The notes: generated from the letters alone by a model not told the origin. DNA of 7,497 nt from an uncultured Ruminococcus sp. (GCA_902782785.1 CACZOH010000046.1:1-7497), one strand, 5' to 3'; numbered from the stretch's first letter, positions 1 through 6,633 are shown. Translations and numbers: made by a program.

Positions 1-646
1 AAAACGTAGGTTTCGGTTTGATATTGCTATCATATTCGTAAGCGCAGACGTCAACGAGGCTGAAGCTTTTGGCGTAAATACGCTCAAATTCCGGATACGG
101 AACGCCGCGCTCGATAAATTTCGGCGCATTAACAACCTCGACCTCATGCGGCGTATCAGATCTTGTAAGATCCCAAACCTCAGTCACTTGGCGGCAGTGA
201 GAATGGCGCTGCGCGTATCTGTCGCGCTGATTTATAAGAACGCCTTCCCAGCTTTCGTCGGTACCGAGGAAAAATTCCTCCTGATAAGTGCTTTCATCAA
301 AGTATACTATTTCCGCTATAACGAAACCCGGCTCGTTCGTGTTGTCGTTTACGGTGCCGAAAGCGTTGTAATAGCACGCCGCCTCTATTTCAAAGAGATT
401 TTCACCGTCTTTTATATAATCGTCTATCCAATATTCGTCAACGCGGGCAGTACCTATACCGGAGCGCGCCGGACCGTGACAGATGAATTTTCCGTTTATA
501 TAAAGCCGGTAAAAAGAAGACGCGGTCAACCGGATCATTATATAACCGCTTTTCATCTCAGCTTTCTTCCGGAATCTCGCAAACGTATTCGGGCGCTCGT
601 TTTTGCCTTTTAAAAATATCGGTTTTGCTTTTTTAAACATTTTCAT
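1..646 (-). CDS. Alpha-L-rhamnosidase-like protein (GH78), N-terminal part, cut by window edge
   Basis: This minus-strand frame runs 215 codons without a stop from ATG at 646 and leaves the window at base 1, so only the N-terminal part is present. The visible protein looks like the beta-sandwich N-terminal region of bacterial alpha-L-rhamnosidases (Bac_rhamnosid_N type). It has ASSFYRLYINGKFICHGPAR at about residues 42-61, then R..VDEY (about 68-72), then a Y-IKDGEN turn (about 77-83). This order of 'NG', 'GP.R', 'DEY' and 'DGEN' is typical of sugar-binding modules ahead of the (alpha/alpha)6 catalytic barrel of GH78 enzymes, which remove terminal rhamnose from plant or microbial glycans. There is no signal peptide: the start is Lys-rich (MKMFKKAKP), suggesting a cytoplasmic enzyme acting on imported oligosaccharides. 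The start is ambiguous. GGAG (650-653) lies 3 nt before the ATG at 646 but 9 nt before the ATG at 640, which may be the true start. The catalytic domain is outside the window, so activity is inferred. Confidence 0.75.
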   Translation of the reverse strand, partial: MKMFKKAKPIFLKGKNERPNTFARFRKKAEMKSGYIMIRLTASSFYRLYINGKFICHGPARSGIGTARVDEYWIDDYIKDGENLFEIEAACYYNAFGTVNDNTNEPGFVIAEIVYFDESTYQEEFFLGTDESWEGVLINQRDRYAQRHSHCRQVTEVWDLTRSDTPHEVEVVNAPKFIERGVPYPEFERIYAKSFSLVDVCAYEYDSNIKPKPTF

Positions 647-669
647 ATTCTCCTTTTGATCATATACAA

Positions 670-698
670 ATGATACCATAATCCCGACCCGTTGTCAA
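670..698 (-). promoter_or_regulatory. Sigma-A promoter for the rhamnosidase-like gene
   Basis: On the minus strand there is a perfect -35 TTGACA (698-693), a 17-bp spacer, and a -10 TATCAT (675-670) preceded by TGG, which makes an extended -10 (TGnTATCAT). Transcription would start near 663, leaving a 5' leader of under 25 nt that contains the AAAAGGAG ribosome binding site. No riboswitch fits in so short a leader. This is the best-matching promoter in the window. Confidence 0.75.
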
Positions 699-707
699 TA
701 TAATTCT

Positions 708-728
708 ATATTTTCAAAATATTTTCAA
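708..728. repeat. Two 10-bp direct repeats, 11-bp period, between the divergent promoters
   Basis: The decamer ATATTTTCAA occurs at 708-717 and again at 719-728, offset by 11 bp, about one helical turn. It sits between the two outward-facing promoters, upstream of both -35 elements. It could be a tandem operator, or AT-rich UP-element sequence that binds the RNA polymerase alpha subunit. In such AT-rich DNA a chance repeat cannot be excluded. Confidence 0.4.
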
Positions 729-736
729 TTTATGAT

Positions 737-765
737 TTGCAATATCGCACTTATTCATATATAAT
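737..765 (+). promoter_or_regulatory. Sigma-A promoter for the seven-gene operon
   Basis: A -35 of TTGCAA (737-742, four of six consensus positions) is followed by a 17-bp spacer and a perfect -10 TATAAT (760-765). A second TATAAT (766-771) directly follows and makes the 10-bp palindrome TATAATTATA at 760-769. Transcription would start near 772, giving a leader of about 55 nt before the ATG at 827. This is the only promoter I see for the operon, since the downstream genes are too closely packed to leave obvious room for others. Confidence 0.65.
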
Positions 766-826
766 TATAATGTATATTTGCGTTTTGACGGCAAAAAACA
801 AAAACAACTCTTAACGGATAAAGAAA

Positions 827-1711
827 ATGAAAGAATATCTTGACGTATTGCTTGACGCTTTGCTTGATACGGCGAAGCTTGCGCCGTTTCTGTTTGCGGC
901 GTATCTTCTGCTTGAATTTCTCGAACACCGCTCATCAAGCAAGCTGGCGAACTTTTTGACAAACGGAAAATTCGGCGTGCCTGGCGGCGCGGTCCTCGGC
1001 TGCATACCGCAGTGCGGTATGAGCGTGGCGGTCTCTCACCTGTTCTCGGCGGGAGCCGTGGGCGCGGGTACGCTCGTGGCGGTGTTCATATCCTGCTCGG
1101 ACGAGGCGGTGCCGGTGCTCCTTGCGGATTTCAGTCATATCGGTACAATCGTGCCTCTGCTTCTCGCAAAGGTCGCGTTCGCGGTCGCGTCGGGCTATCT
1201 GTTCGATCTGATATTCAAAAAGTACAGATTTCACCAGGACCATCATCACGAGCATGAGCACGACTGCGACGAATGCGATAAAATAGAAGAAGCGCATCAC
1301 CACCACTGCGGCGAAAAATGCGATTCAAACGTGTTTTTGTCGGCTCTGAAGCGTTCGCTCGAGGTGCTCTTGTTCATACTCGTCATAAATATAATAATGA
1401 GCTTTGCGGTCCACTTCATAGGAGAGGAAGCGATAGCGTCGTTTGCGGAGAAAAACAAGCTCTTACAGCCGCTTTTCGCCGCTCTGATAGGTCTTATACC
1501 GAACTGCGCCGGATCCGTCGTCCTGACACAGCTCTATATAAGCGGATCCATAGGCTTCGGCGCGGTTTTCACGGGCTTGTCCATCGGCTCCGGCATCGGT
1601 TATATCTCGCTTTTGAAGGCGAACAGGCATATAAAGGATAACGTAATAATAATCTCGTACGTGCTCGTGATAAGCGTCGCGGTCGGCACGGTCATACAGC
1701 TTATAATATAA
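827..1711 (+). CDS. Putative heavy-metal exporter, ArsP_2 / 10TM family
   Basis: A 294-residue integral membrane protein with about eight hydrophobic segments, arranged as two similar halves. Each half carries an Ile-Pro-x-Cys motif at a membrane segment: CIPQC at 59-63 and IPNC at 224-227, followed by Gly/Ser-rich helices. The first half also has CSDEAVP (90-96). Between the halves, residues 136-165 form a His/Cys/Asp/Glu-rich hydrophilic loop with ten His and four Cys, clearly a metal-binding linker. These traits match the putative 10TM heavy-metal exporter family (ArsP_2; some members are labelled arsenic efflux or putative manganese transporter). The transported ion cannot be read from sequence; the His-rich loop suits a divalent transition metal better than arsenite. 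The ribosome binding site is weak (GGA at 816-818, 8 nt before ATG), and no upstream in-frame start exists. The stop overlaps the next start by one base (TAATG). As first gene of the operon it is the most likely to respond to a metal-sensing regulator. Confidence 0.8.
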   Translation: MKEYLDVLLDALLDTAKLAPFLFAAYLLLEFLEHRSSSKLANFLTNGKFGVPGGAVLGCIPQCGMSVAVSHLFSAGAVGAGTLVAVFISCSDEAVPVLLADFSHIGTIVPLLLAKVAFAVASGYLFDLIFKKYRFHQDHHHEHEHDCDECDKIEEAHHHHCGEKCDSNVFLSALKRSLEVLLFILVINIIMSFAVHFIGEEAIASFAEKNKLLQPLFAALIGLIPNCAGSVVLTQLYISGSIGFGAVFTGLSIGSGIGYISLLKANRHIKDNVIIISYVLVISVAVGTVIQLII

Positions 1712-2571
1712 TGTTCGGATATATCAAACCTTATCTGCCGGAGCTCAAGCTCCGTGAATACGAATTGTATAACGCGGTCTACTGCGGTCTCTGCAAATCC
1801 ATGGGAAAGGCGACGCGGTTTTACTCAAGAGTGACGCTTTCGTACGACGCGGTCTTCCTCTGCCTCGTTCTGTCCTCCCTCCGCGGCGAGCCCTTCGGAA
1901 CGTACAAGGGCAGGTGCGGACTCAATCCGTTCCGCAAAAAGCTGATAGCGGAGGACAACGGCATACTGCGCTACGGCGCGGCGGTGTCCGCTGAGCTTTC
2001 GTACTACGCCGCGCTTGACAATATTGAGGATGAGCGCGGATTAAAGCGGTTCGGCGCCCGTCTCATGCTCCCCGTCTGCCGCAGGATGAAGAAAAAGGCG
2101 GAGACAGTCTTTTCGTTCGACACGGAAAGGACGGAAAAGCTGCTTTCGGAGCTTCGCAGGATCGAAGAAGAGAAATCGGGCGAGCTTGACCGTGCGTCGG
2201 AAATATTCGGAGAGCTTCTGTCGTATTACGTCGCCGCCTACGCGCCTGACGGCAAAAAGGAAGCCGCGGAAAAAATCGGCGGGCTGACGGGAAAATACAT
2301 CTACACTGCCGACGCATGCGACGATTACAAAAAAGATAAAAAGAGCGGCGCGTACAACCCGATCATATACGGTGAAGGGGACGAGCAGACAAGGATGAAA
2401 AGCGCGTTCGGCGCCATGTCCGTTTGGGCTGACAGAGCCGCCTGCGAGCTTTTGCTCGAGGGGAGCGACGGAGTTTCGGCGGATATAGCTCAGAATATAA
2501 TGAGGCTCGGAATGATAGATACCGCAAAGAAAGTTACTGCGGACAAAAACGGAAGGAAACACAGGCAATAA
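1711..2571 (+). CDS. DUF5685 family protein
   Basis: The 286-residue product begins MFGYIKPYLPELKLREYELY and continues with YCGLCKSMGK, the characteristic opening of DUF5685 proteins, so the start at the TAATG overlap is secure. No Shine-Dalgarno site is visible, implying translation coupled to the upstream gene. Visible features are a CxxC pair (C25, C28) plus C69 ahead of an N-P-F, which may bind metal or form disulfides, and a mostly helical body. Two Asp/Glu-rich motifs stand out: LDNIEDE at 102-108 and DACDDYKKD at 201-209, followed by KSGAYNP (211-217). Residues 137-170 are strongly charged and helical. The tail (about 272-286) is basic. There is no signal peptide or clear membrane segment. 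The function of the family is unknown to me. From memory it often sits beside a J-domain gene in Clostridia, as here, suggesting a shared process. The Asp-rich motifs could indicate metal-dependent catalysis, which is inference only. Confidence 0.85.
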   Translation: MFGYIKPYLPELKLREYELYNAVYCGLCKSMGKATRFYSRVTLSYDAVFLCLVLSSLRGEPFGTYKGRCGLNPFRKKLIAEDNGILRYGAAVSAELSYYAALDNIEDERGLKRFGARLMLPVCRRMKKKAETVFSFDTERTEKLLSELRRIEEEKSGELDRASEIFGELLSYYVAAYAPDGKKEAAEKIGGLTGKYIYTADACDDYKKDKKSGAYNPIIYGEGDEQTRMKSAFGAMSVWADRAACELLLEGSDGVSADIAQNIMRLGMIDTAKKVTADKNGRKHRQ

Positions 2572-3176
2572 TGGAAAGAGACCCGTATGAAGTACTGGGA
2601 GTCGCCCGGGGATCGAGCGACGACGAGATAAAAAAAGCATACAGAGCGCTTGCAAAAAAATATCACCCCGACAATTTTACGGACGAGGGTCAGCGTGCGC
2701 GCGCCGAGGAAAAGATGAAGGAGATAAACGCCGCCTACGAGAGGATACAGAGAGGCGATACTTCGTCGTCCGGAGGCTACCGTTCGTCTTACTCGTACAG
2801 CGGTCCGCGTTCGTCCGGCGGCACCGGCCTTTACGCCACCGTGCGTCAGTATATCAACGAAAAACGCGCGGACGAGGCGGAGGCGCTTCTCAACTCCGTT
2901 CCCGTCGCCGAGAGGAACGCGGAATGGCATTATCTGCGCGCGTGCATATACGTTATGCGCGGCTGGTATTACGAGGCTTACACCTCCGTCAACACCGCCT
3001 GCAGTATGGACCCGAACAACGCGGAATACAGAGAGCTTTACGAATATCTGAATGAAAACGTAAATCAGTCTACGGGAACGTACAGAAGCGCGGAAAACGC
3101 AGACAACTGCGATATCTGCACAATCTGTCAGGTGCTGTCGTGCCTCAACTGCATTTGCAGGCTTTTCTGCAGGTAG
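2571..3176 (+). CDS. J-domain co-chaperone with TPR-like region and Cys-rich tail
   Basis: Residues 4-60 are a J domain: DPYEVLG start, KKAYRALAKKYHPD with the essential HPD at 32-34, and a final helix EINAAYERIQ. It should stimulate the ATPase of DnaK. A Ser/Gly/Tyr-rich linker (about 64-87) follows. Residues 88-163 are helical and TPR-like, with W119-Y121, G131-W-Y-Y-E-A (131-136) and a D-P-N-N turn (147-150), resembling a tetratricopeptide unit for partner binding. The tail from 180 has seven Cys in 21 residues (C180, 183, 186, 191, 194, 196, 200). The G/F, zinc-finger and substrate-binding domains of true DnaJ are missing, so this is a specialised type III J protein and not dnaJ itself. 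It starts at a TAATG overlap with the DUF5685 gene and has only a weak AGG (2563-2565) before the start, so translation is probably coupled. Related clostridial J proteins also end in a Cys cluster, as far as I recall. Confidence 0.88.
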   Translation: MERDPYEVLGVARGSSDDEIKKAYRALAKKYHPDNFTDEGQRARAEEKMKEINAAYERIQRGDTSSSGGYRSSYSYSGPRSSGGTGLYATVRQYINEKRADEAEALLNSVPVAERNAEWHYLRACIYVMRGWYYEAYTSVNTACSMDPNNAEYRELYEYLNENVNQSTGTYRSAENADNCDICTICQVLSCLNCICRLFCR

Positions 3177-3183
3177 GTGCGGT

Positions 3184-3726
3184 ATGAAGGAAAAATACAG
3201 GATAAAAATGATAGCTCTGTGCGGTATTTTCTCCGCGGCTGAGCTCGTCATATTATATCTTTCAAGCGTTTTTCAGATCCTTGACCTCGTAATAGCGTCG
3301 ATGACCGTGCTGTTTACGATCGTTCTTATGGCGGAATACGGAAAAAAGCCCGTTTCAGCGGTATATATCGTCGTGTCAGTGCTTTCAATGCTTATCGTTC
3401 CGCATAAATTCTCGCCGCTTTGCTACATTTTCTTCCTTGGCTTTTATCCGATAGTCAAGCCGTTTTTCGACGACGTTCAGAAAGCGCTCGGATACGTGCT
3501 GAAGCTCTTGTATTTCAACGGCTGTTATATAGTTGTTTATTCCGTCGCGGCGCATTTTGCGATGCTTGACGATATAGCGGGCGTGGGCACCGTGATGTTT
3601 TACGTTACCATAGCCGTCGCCAATCTGGCGTTTCTGCTCTGCGATTACGTCATAGGCCTCATAACAAGACTTTATATAAGGGTACTGCGCAAAAAATACG
3701 GCTTTGAGCGTATTTTCAAGAAATAA
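3184..3726 (+). CDS. Six-helix membrane protein, ECF S-component-like, function unknown
   Basis: A 180-residue hydrophobic protein. I see about six membrane segments at roughly 9-29, 33-50, 56-73, 77-93, 104-127 and 134-162, with a basic N-terminus (KEKYRIK) and a basic C-terminal tail (164-180). Size, topology and the small-residue-rich first helix (ALCGIFSAAEL, 11-21) resemble substrate-binding S components of energy-coupling-factor transporters. I recognise no vitamin-specific signature and no ECF ATPase genes lie nearby, so this is a structural resemblance only. It could equally be a small uncharacterised membrane protein. Only 7 nt separate it from the J-protein stop; the AGGTAGGTG at 3171-3179, overlapping that stop codon, probably serves as ribosome binding site. 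Its position after the DUF5685 and J-protein genes suggests a membrane partner for that pair. Confidence 0.6.
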   Translation: MKEKYRIKMIALCGIFSAAELVILYLSSVFQILDLVIASMTVLFTIVLMAEYGKKPVSAVYIVVSVLSMLIVPHKFSPLCYIFFLGFYPIVKPFFDDVQKALGYVLKLLYFNGCYIVVYSVAAHFAMLDDIAGVGTVMFYVTIAVANLAFLLCDYVIGLITRLYIRVLRKKYGFERIFKK

Positions 3727-3737
3727 CGGAGGAAAAA

Positions 3738-5792
3738 ATGACGGTTGATCTTGATACCGATATAAGGCGCGTGTCGGGAGTCGGCAGCGTCGGCGCCGCG
3801 CATCTGCAGAAGCTCGGCATTACGACCGTCGGCTCGCTTTTATACCATTTTCCGCGCGCGTATGAATTCCGCGGCAACGTCAAGACCGTTGCGTCCGCGG
3901 AGGACGGGGAGACCGCCGCCTTTATCCTCACCGTCACTGCGCCGCCCTCGTTTGCGAAGGCGAGAAGCGGCATTATGATATTCAAGGTACCCGCGGGCGA
4001 CGGAACGGGCGCCTGCACGATCACGTTTTTCAATCAGTCGTATATAAAAAACACGTTCACCGCCGGTATGTCGTACAGATTTTACGGCAAGGTGATACGC
4101 CGCGGAAAGCGGGTTGAGCTGTCCTCGCCCGTTTACGAGCCGTACAGCGATAAGCTTCTGCCGCTTTATCCCGTGTATCCCGCGACGGAGGGCTTCAGCT
4201 CGGTAAAAATAAACCGCCTGATATCCTCGATAATCGACAGGGATGATATAACGCTGCCCGAGGATCTGCCGGAGGAGATAATAAAGGCGGAGGACCTTAT
4301 GTCCCGCACGGAGGCGATAAGGGCGATACACCATCCGTCCTCGCTTGAGGCGGTCAGCCGCGCGAAAAAACGGCTTGCGTTCGAGGAGCTTTTCCTCTTT
4401 GCCTTAAACGCGAGAAAAAACAGAAAGGGCGCGGAGCATACCGACCGCGCTGTAATGCGCGGCTGCAGCTGCGATCCTTTTAAAAAGGCGCTCGGCTTTG
4501 AGCCGACGGGCGCGCAGAAGCGCGTGATGAACGAGATATATTCCGACCTCACCGCGGACGGGACCAGACCGCCGATGAGAAGAATGGTGTCGGGCGACGT
4601 TGGCTCGGGTAAAACCGTCTGCGCTCAGCTCGGCGCGTACGTCGCGGCGGAGAACGGATATCAGACGGCGGTCATGGTACCGACGGAGATACTTGCAAGA
4701 CAGCATTACGGGGATTTCAAAAAGCTGTTTTCTCCGCTCGGAAAAACGGTCGTGCTTCTGGTGTCAGAGCTTCCGGCAAAGGAGAAAAACGCGGCTTACG
4801 AGGCGATATCCTCGGGCGAATGCGATATAGTCATAGGCACGCACGCTCTTATTACGGACAAGGTGAATTTCAAAAATCTCGGGCTCGTCGTCTGCGACGA
4901 GCAGCACCGCTTCGGCGTTATGCAGAGGCAGACGCTTCTGAACAAGGGAGAGGGCGCGCATATGCTCGTTATGAGCGCGACGCCCATACCGCGCACGCTC
5001 GCGCTCGTCCTTTTCGGCGATCTTGACGTGTCGGTGATAGACGAGATGCCGCCCGGCCGCCGCGCAGTGCGCACGGCGTACAGAGACGAGGAGAGCAGGG
5101 ATAAGATATACGACTTCATCCGCTCGGAGATAAAGGCGGGCAGGCAGGCGTACGTCGTCTGTCCCGGCATAGAGGAGACGGAGGACGACGGACTTATACC
5201 GCTTGAGGCGTTATCGCCCGATTTCTCGGCGGAAAATTACGGAAAAGAGGTCAACCGCAGAAAAGCGGCGGTGAACTACGCGGAAACGCTGAGCGAAACG
5301 GTCTTCTCCGACCTGCGCGTCGGATATCTGCACGGAAAGATGAAGGGCGCGGAGAAAAACGCGGTGATGAAGGCGTTTGAGCGCGGCGAGCTTGATATAC
5401 TCGTCTCCACCACGGTAATAGAGGTCGGTATAAACGTGCCGAACGCCTCGGTAATGCTCGTTGAGGACGCGGACTGCTTCGGTCTGTCTCAGCTTCACCA
5501 GCTCCGCGGCAGGGTAGGGCGCGGAAAATACGCGTCGTACTGTATACTTATGGCGAATTCCCCCGGACAGACGGCGGAGGCGCGGCTGAAAATAATGGAG
5601 AGCGAGAACAACGGATATAAAATAGCGGAGTTCGACCTGAAGCAGAGAGGACCCGGAGACTTCATACGCGAAAACGACGAGAAGATACGTCAGCACGGCG
5701 CGCTGAAGCTCAAAATGGCGGGAGCGCTCGATGACGCGTCGCTTCTGTACCGTGCGTTCGAATGGGCGGAGAAATATACGAAGGAGGGCTGA
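3738..5792 (+). CDS. recG: ATP-dependent DNA helicase RecG
   Basis: A 684-residue protein, full length for RecG. Residues 1-40 carry a helix-hairpin-helix-like start (RRVSGVGSVGAAHLQKLGI), and about 45-140 form the OB-fold wedge domain that engages forked or branched DNA. The superfamily 2 motor follows: Walker A GDVGSGKT (286-293), PTEILA (315-320), GTHALI (367-372), DExH box DEQH (387-390), SATPIPRT (413-420), STTVIEVG (557-564) and motif VI QLRGRVGRG (588-596). The C-terminal TRG translocation region has RGPGDF (637-642). RecG is a cytoplasmic double-strand DNA translocase that reverses stalled forks and branch-migrates Holliday junctions and R-loops. The start is supported by GGAGG (3728-3732) 5 nt upstream and by MTVDLDTDIRRVSGVG matching the usual N-terminus. 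One oddity is that the TRG loop after RGPGDF is about five residues longer than in E. coli before the conserved RQ. The upstream gap is 11 nt and the next gene starts 1 nt after the stop. Confidence 0.97.
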   Translation: MTVDLDTDIRRVSGVGSVGAAHLQKLGITTVGSLLYHFPRAYEFRGNVKTVASAEDGETAAFILTVTAPPSFAKARSGIMIFKVPAGDGTGACTITFFNQSYIKNTFTAGMSYRFYGKVIRRGKRVELSSPVYEPYSDKLLPLYPVYPATEGFSSVKINRLISSIIDRDDITLPEDLPEEIIKAEDLMSRTEAIRAIHHPSSLEAVSRAKKRLAFEELFLFALNARKNRKGAEHTDRAVMRGCSCDPFKKALGFEPTGAQKRVMNEIYSDLTADGTRPPMRRMVSGDVGSGKTVCAQLGAYVAAENGYQTAVMVPTEILARQHYGDFKKLFSPLGKTVVLLVSELPAKEKNAAYEAISSGECDIVIGTHALITDKVNFKNLGLVVCDEQHRFGVMQRQTLLNKGEGAHMLVMSATPIPRTLALVLFGDLDVSVIDEMPPGRRAVRTAYRDEESRDKIYDFIRSEIKAGRQAYVVCPGIEETEDDGLIPLEALSPDFSAENYGKEVNRRKAAVNYAETLSETVFSDLRVGYLHGKMKGAEKNAVMKAFERGELDILVSTTVIEVGINVPNASVMLVEDADCFGLSQLHQLRGRVGRGKYASYCILMANSPGQTAEARLKIMESENNGYKIAEFDLKQRGPGDFIRENDEKIRQHGALKLKMAGALDDASLLYRAFEWAEKYTKEG
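5781..5787 (+). promoter_or_regulatory. Shine-Dalgarno site that fixes the start of the macro/HTH gene
   Basis: AAGGAGG lies in the last codons of recG, 6 nt before the ATG at 5794. It is the strongest ribosome binding site in the window and decides in favour of 5794 over an in-frame ATG at 5731, which lies deep inside recG and has no such site. Confidence 0.85.
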
Positions 5793-5793
5793 T

Positions 5794-6621
5794 ATGCCGC
5801 TGTCATTTTCAAAGGACAAGCCCGAAACGATAATAAAAAACGAGGATAACGCAAAAATGATCACTCCCCGGCTTTACGGTGACGGAGGGGACGCCGTATA
5901 TAAGGCGTATCTGAAAGCGCTTGACAAAGCCGGAAAAAAAGGATACGTCACGGTCGTTCTGCCGCTTGTAACGCCGTATACCGGGACGGGATACGAGGCG
6001 TTTTCTTCCGCGTGTCTTGCCTGTAAGGACCACGTAAAGCTTTATGAAACAAACGTGATACTGTCCTTATACGGACAGAGCGCGGACTTCATGGCTGACA
6101 GATATCCGCAGTTTTCCGACGTACCCGGCGCGCCGCGCGAAGCCCATCGCAAAGCGGGTCTGTTCCGCGAGGCGAAAAAGTTCGTTATGAGGGAGGAGAC
6201 CGCCGACCTTTGCGAAGAGGCAATGACTTACGCCGCGGCGGCGCCGTGTCTCAACTCGCTTGAGGACTATCTGAAAAACGCGGACAGGGGCTTTTCGGAG
6301 ACGCTTCTCGAGCTGATAGACAAAAGCGGGATGACGGACGCGGAGTGCTATAAAAAAGCGAACGTGGACCGCAAGCTGTTTTCAAAAATTCGCTCCTCAC
6401 CCGATTACAGACCGAAAAAGACGACGGCGCTTTCATTCTGTATAGCGCTTTCTCTCTCGCTTGAACAGACAAAGGAGCTTTTGTCAAAGGCGGGCTACGC
6501 GCTGTCGAAAAGCAATAAAGGCGATCTGATAGTTGAATACTTCATATCGCGCGGCAATTACGATATTTATGAAATAAACGAGGCATTGTTTGCATACGAT
6601 CAGGCATTGCTCGGAGTATAA
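5794..6621 (+). CDS. Shortened macro-like domain fused to XRE-like HTH C-terminal domain
   Basis: A 275-residue soluble protein starting MPLSFSKDKP. Residues about 154-274 form a domain I recognise from clostridial macro-domain proteins: an FSETLLELIDKSGMTDAECY helix pair, KANVDRKLFSKIRS (188-201), a KKTTALSFCIAL helix (208-219), then LIVEYFI (245-251) and YDIYEINEALFAYDQ (256-270). The part at 168-235 resembles an XRE/lambda-repressor helix-turn-helix. Residues 33-105 match the second half of a macro domain: helix AVYKAYLKALDKA (34-46), strand YVTVVLPLV (51-59), a TPYTGTGYE loop (60-68) where ADP-ribose binders have an SSGIYGYP-like loop, and strand NVILSLYG (87-94). The first half, with the VDAIVNAAN and GGGV adenosine- and ribose-binding segments, is absent, which explains a length about 60-70 residues below the full fusions I remember. 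ADP-ribose hydrolysis is therefore unlikely. A regulatory or scaffolding role is possible. It is translationally linked to recG. Confidence 0.72.
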   Translation: MPLSFSKDKPETIIKNEDNAKMITPRLYGDGGDAVYKAYLKALDKAGKKGYVTVVLPLVTPYTGTGYEAFSSACLACKDHVKLYETNVILSLYGQSADFMADRYPQFSDVPGAPREAHRKAGLFREAKKFVMREETADLCEEAMTYAAAAPCLNSLEDYLKNADRGFSETLLELIDKSGMTDAECYKKANVDRKLFSKIRSSPDYRPKKTTALSFCIALSLSLEQTKELLSKAGYALSKSNKGDLIVEYFISRGNYDIYEINEALFAYDQALLGV

Positions 6622-6633
6622 CGGAAGTTTTTG

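Noticed and set aside
146..613. Plus-strand open frame of 155 codons
   Set aside because: It is antisense to the rhamnosidase-like gene, which has clear family motifs, a ribosome binding site and a strong promoter. The plus-strand frame has none of these.
1243..1262. Short CATCATCACGAGCATGAGCA-type repeat within the exporter gene
   Set aside because: It is simply codon repetition for the His/Glu-rich loop, not a DNA repeat element.
2490..3251. Minus-strand open frame of 253 codons
   Set aside because: It covers the J-domain gene and parts of both neighbours in antisense, has no recognisable domain, and arises from codon bias of the plus-strand genes.
5731..5793. Upstream in-frame ATG that would extend the macro/HTH protein by 21 residues
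   Set aside because: It lies inside recG without a ribosome binding site, while AAGGAGG directly precedes the ATG at 5794 and MPLSF fits the family start.
6631..6633. TTG as start of the exonuclease
   Set aside because: The adjacent ATG has better spacing from GGAAG and matches the usual MKYFMDFE opening.
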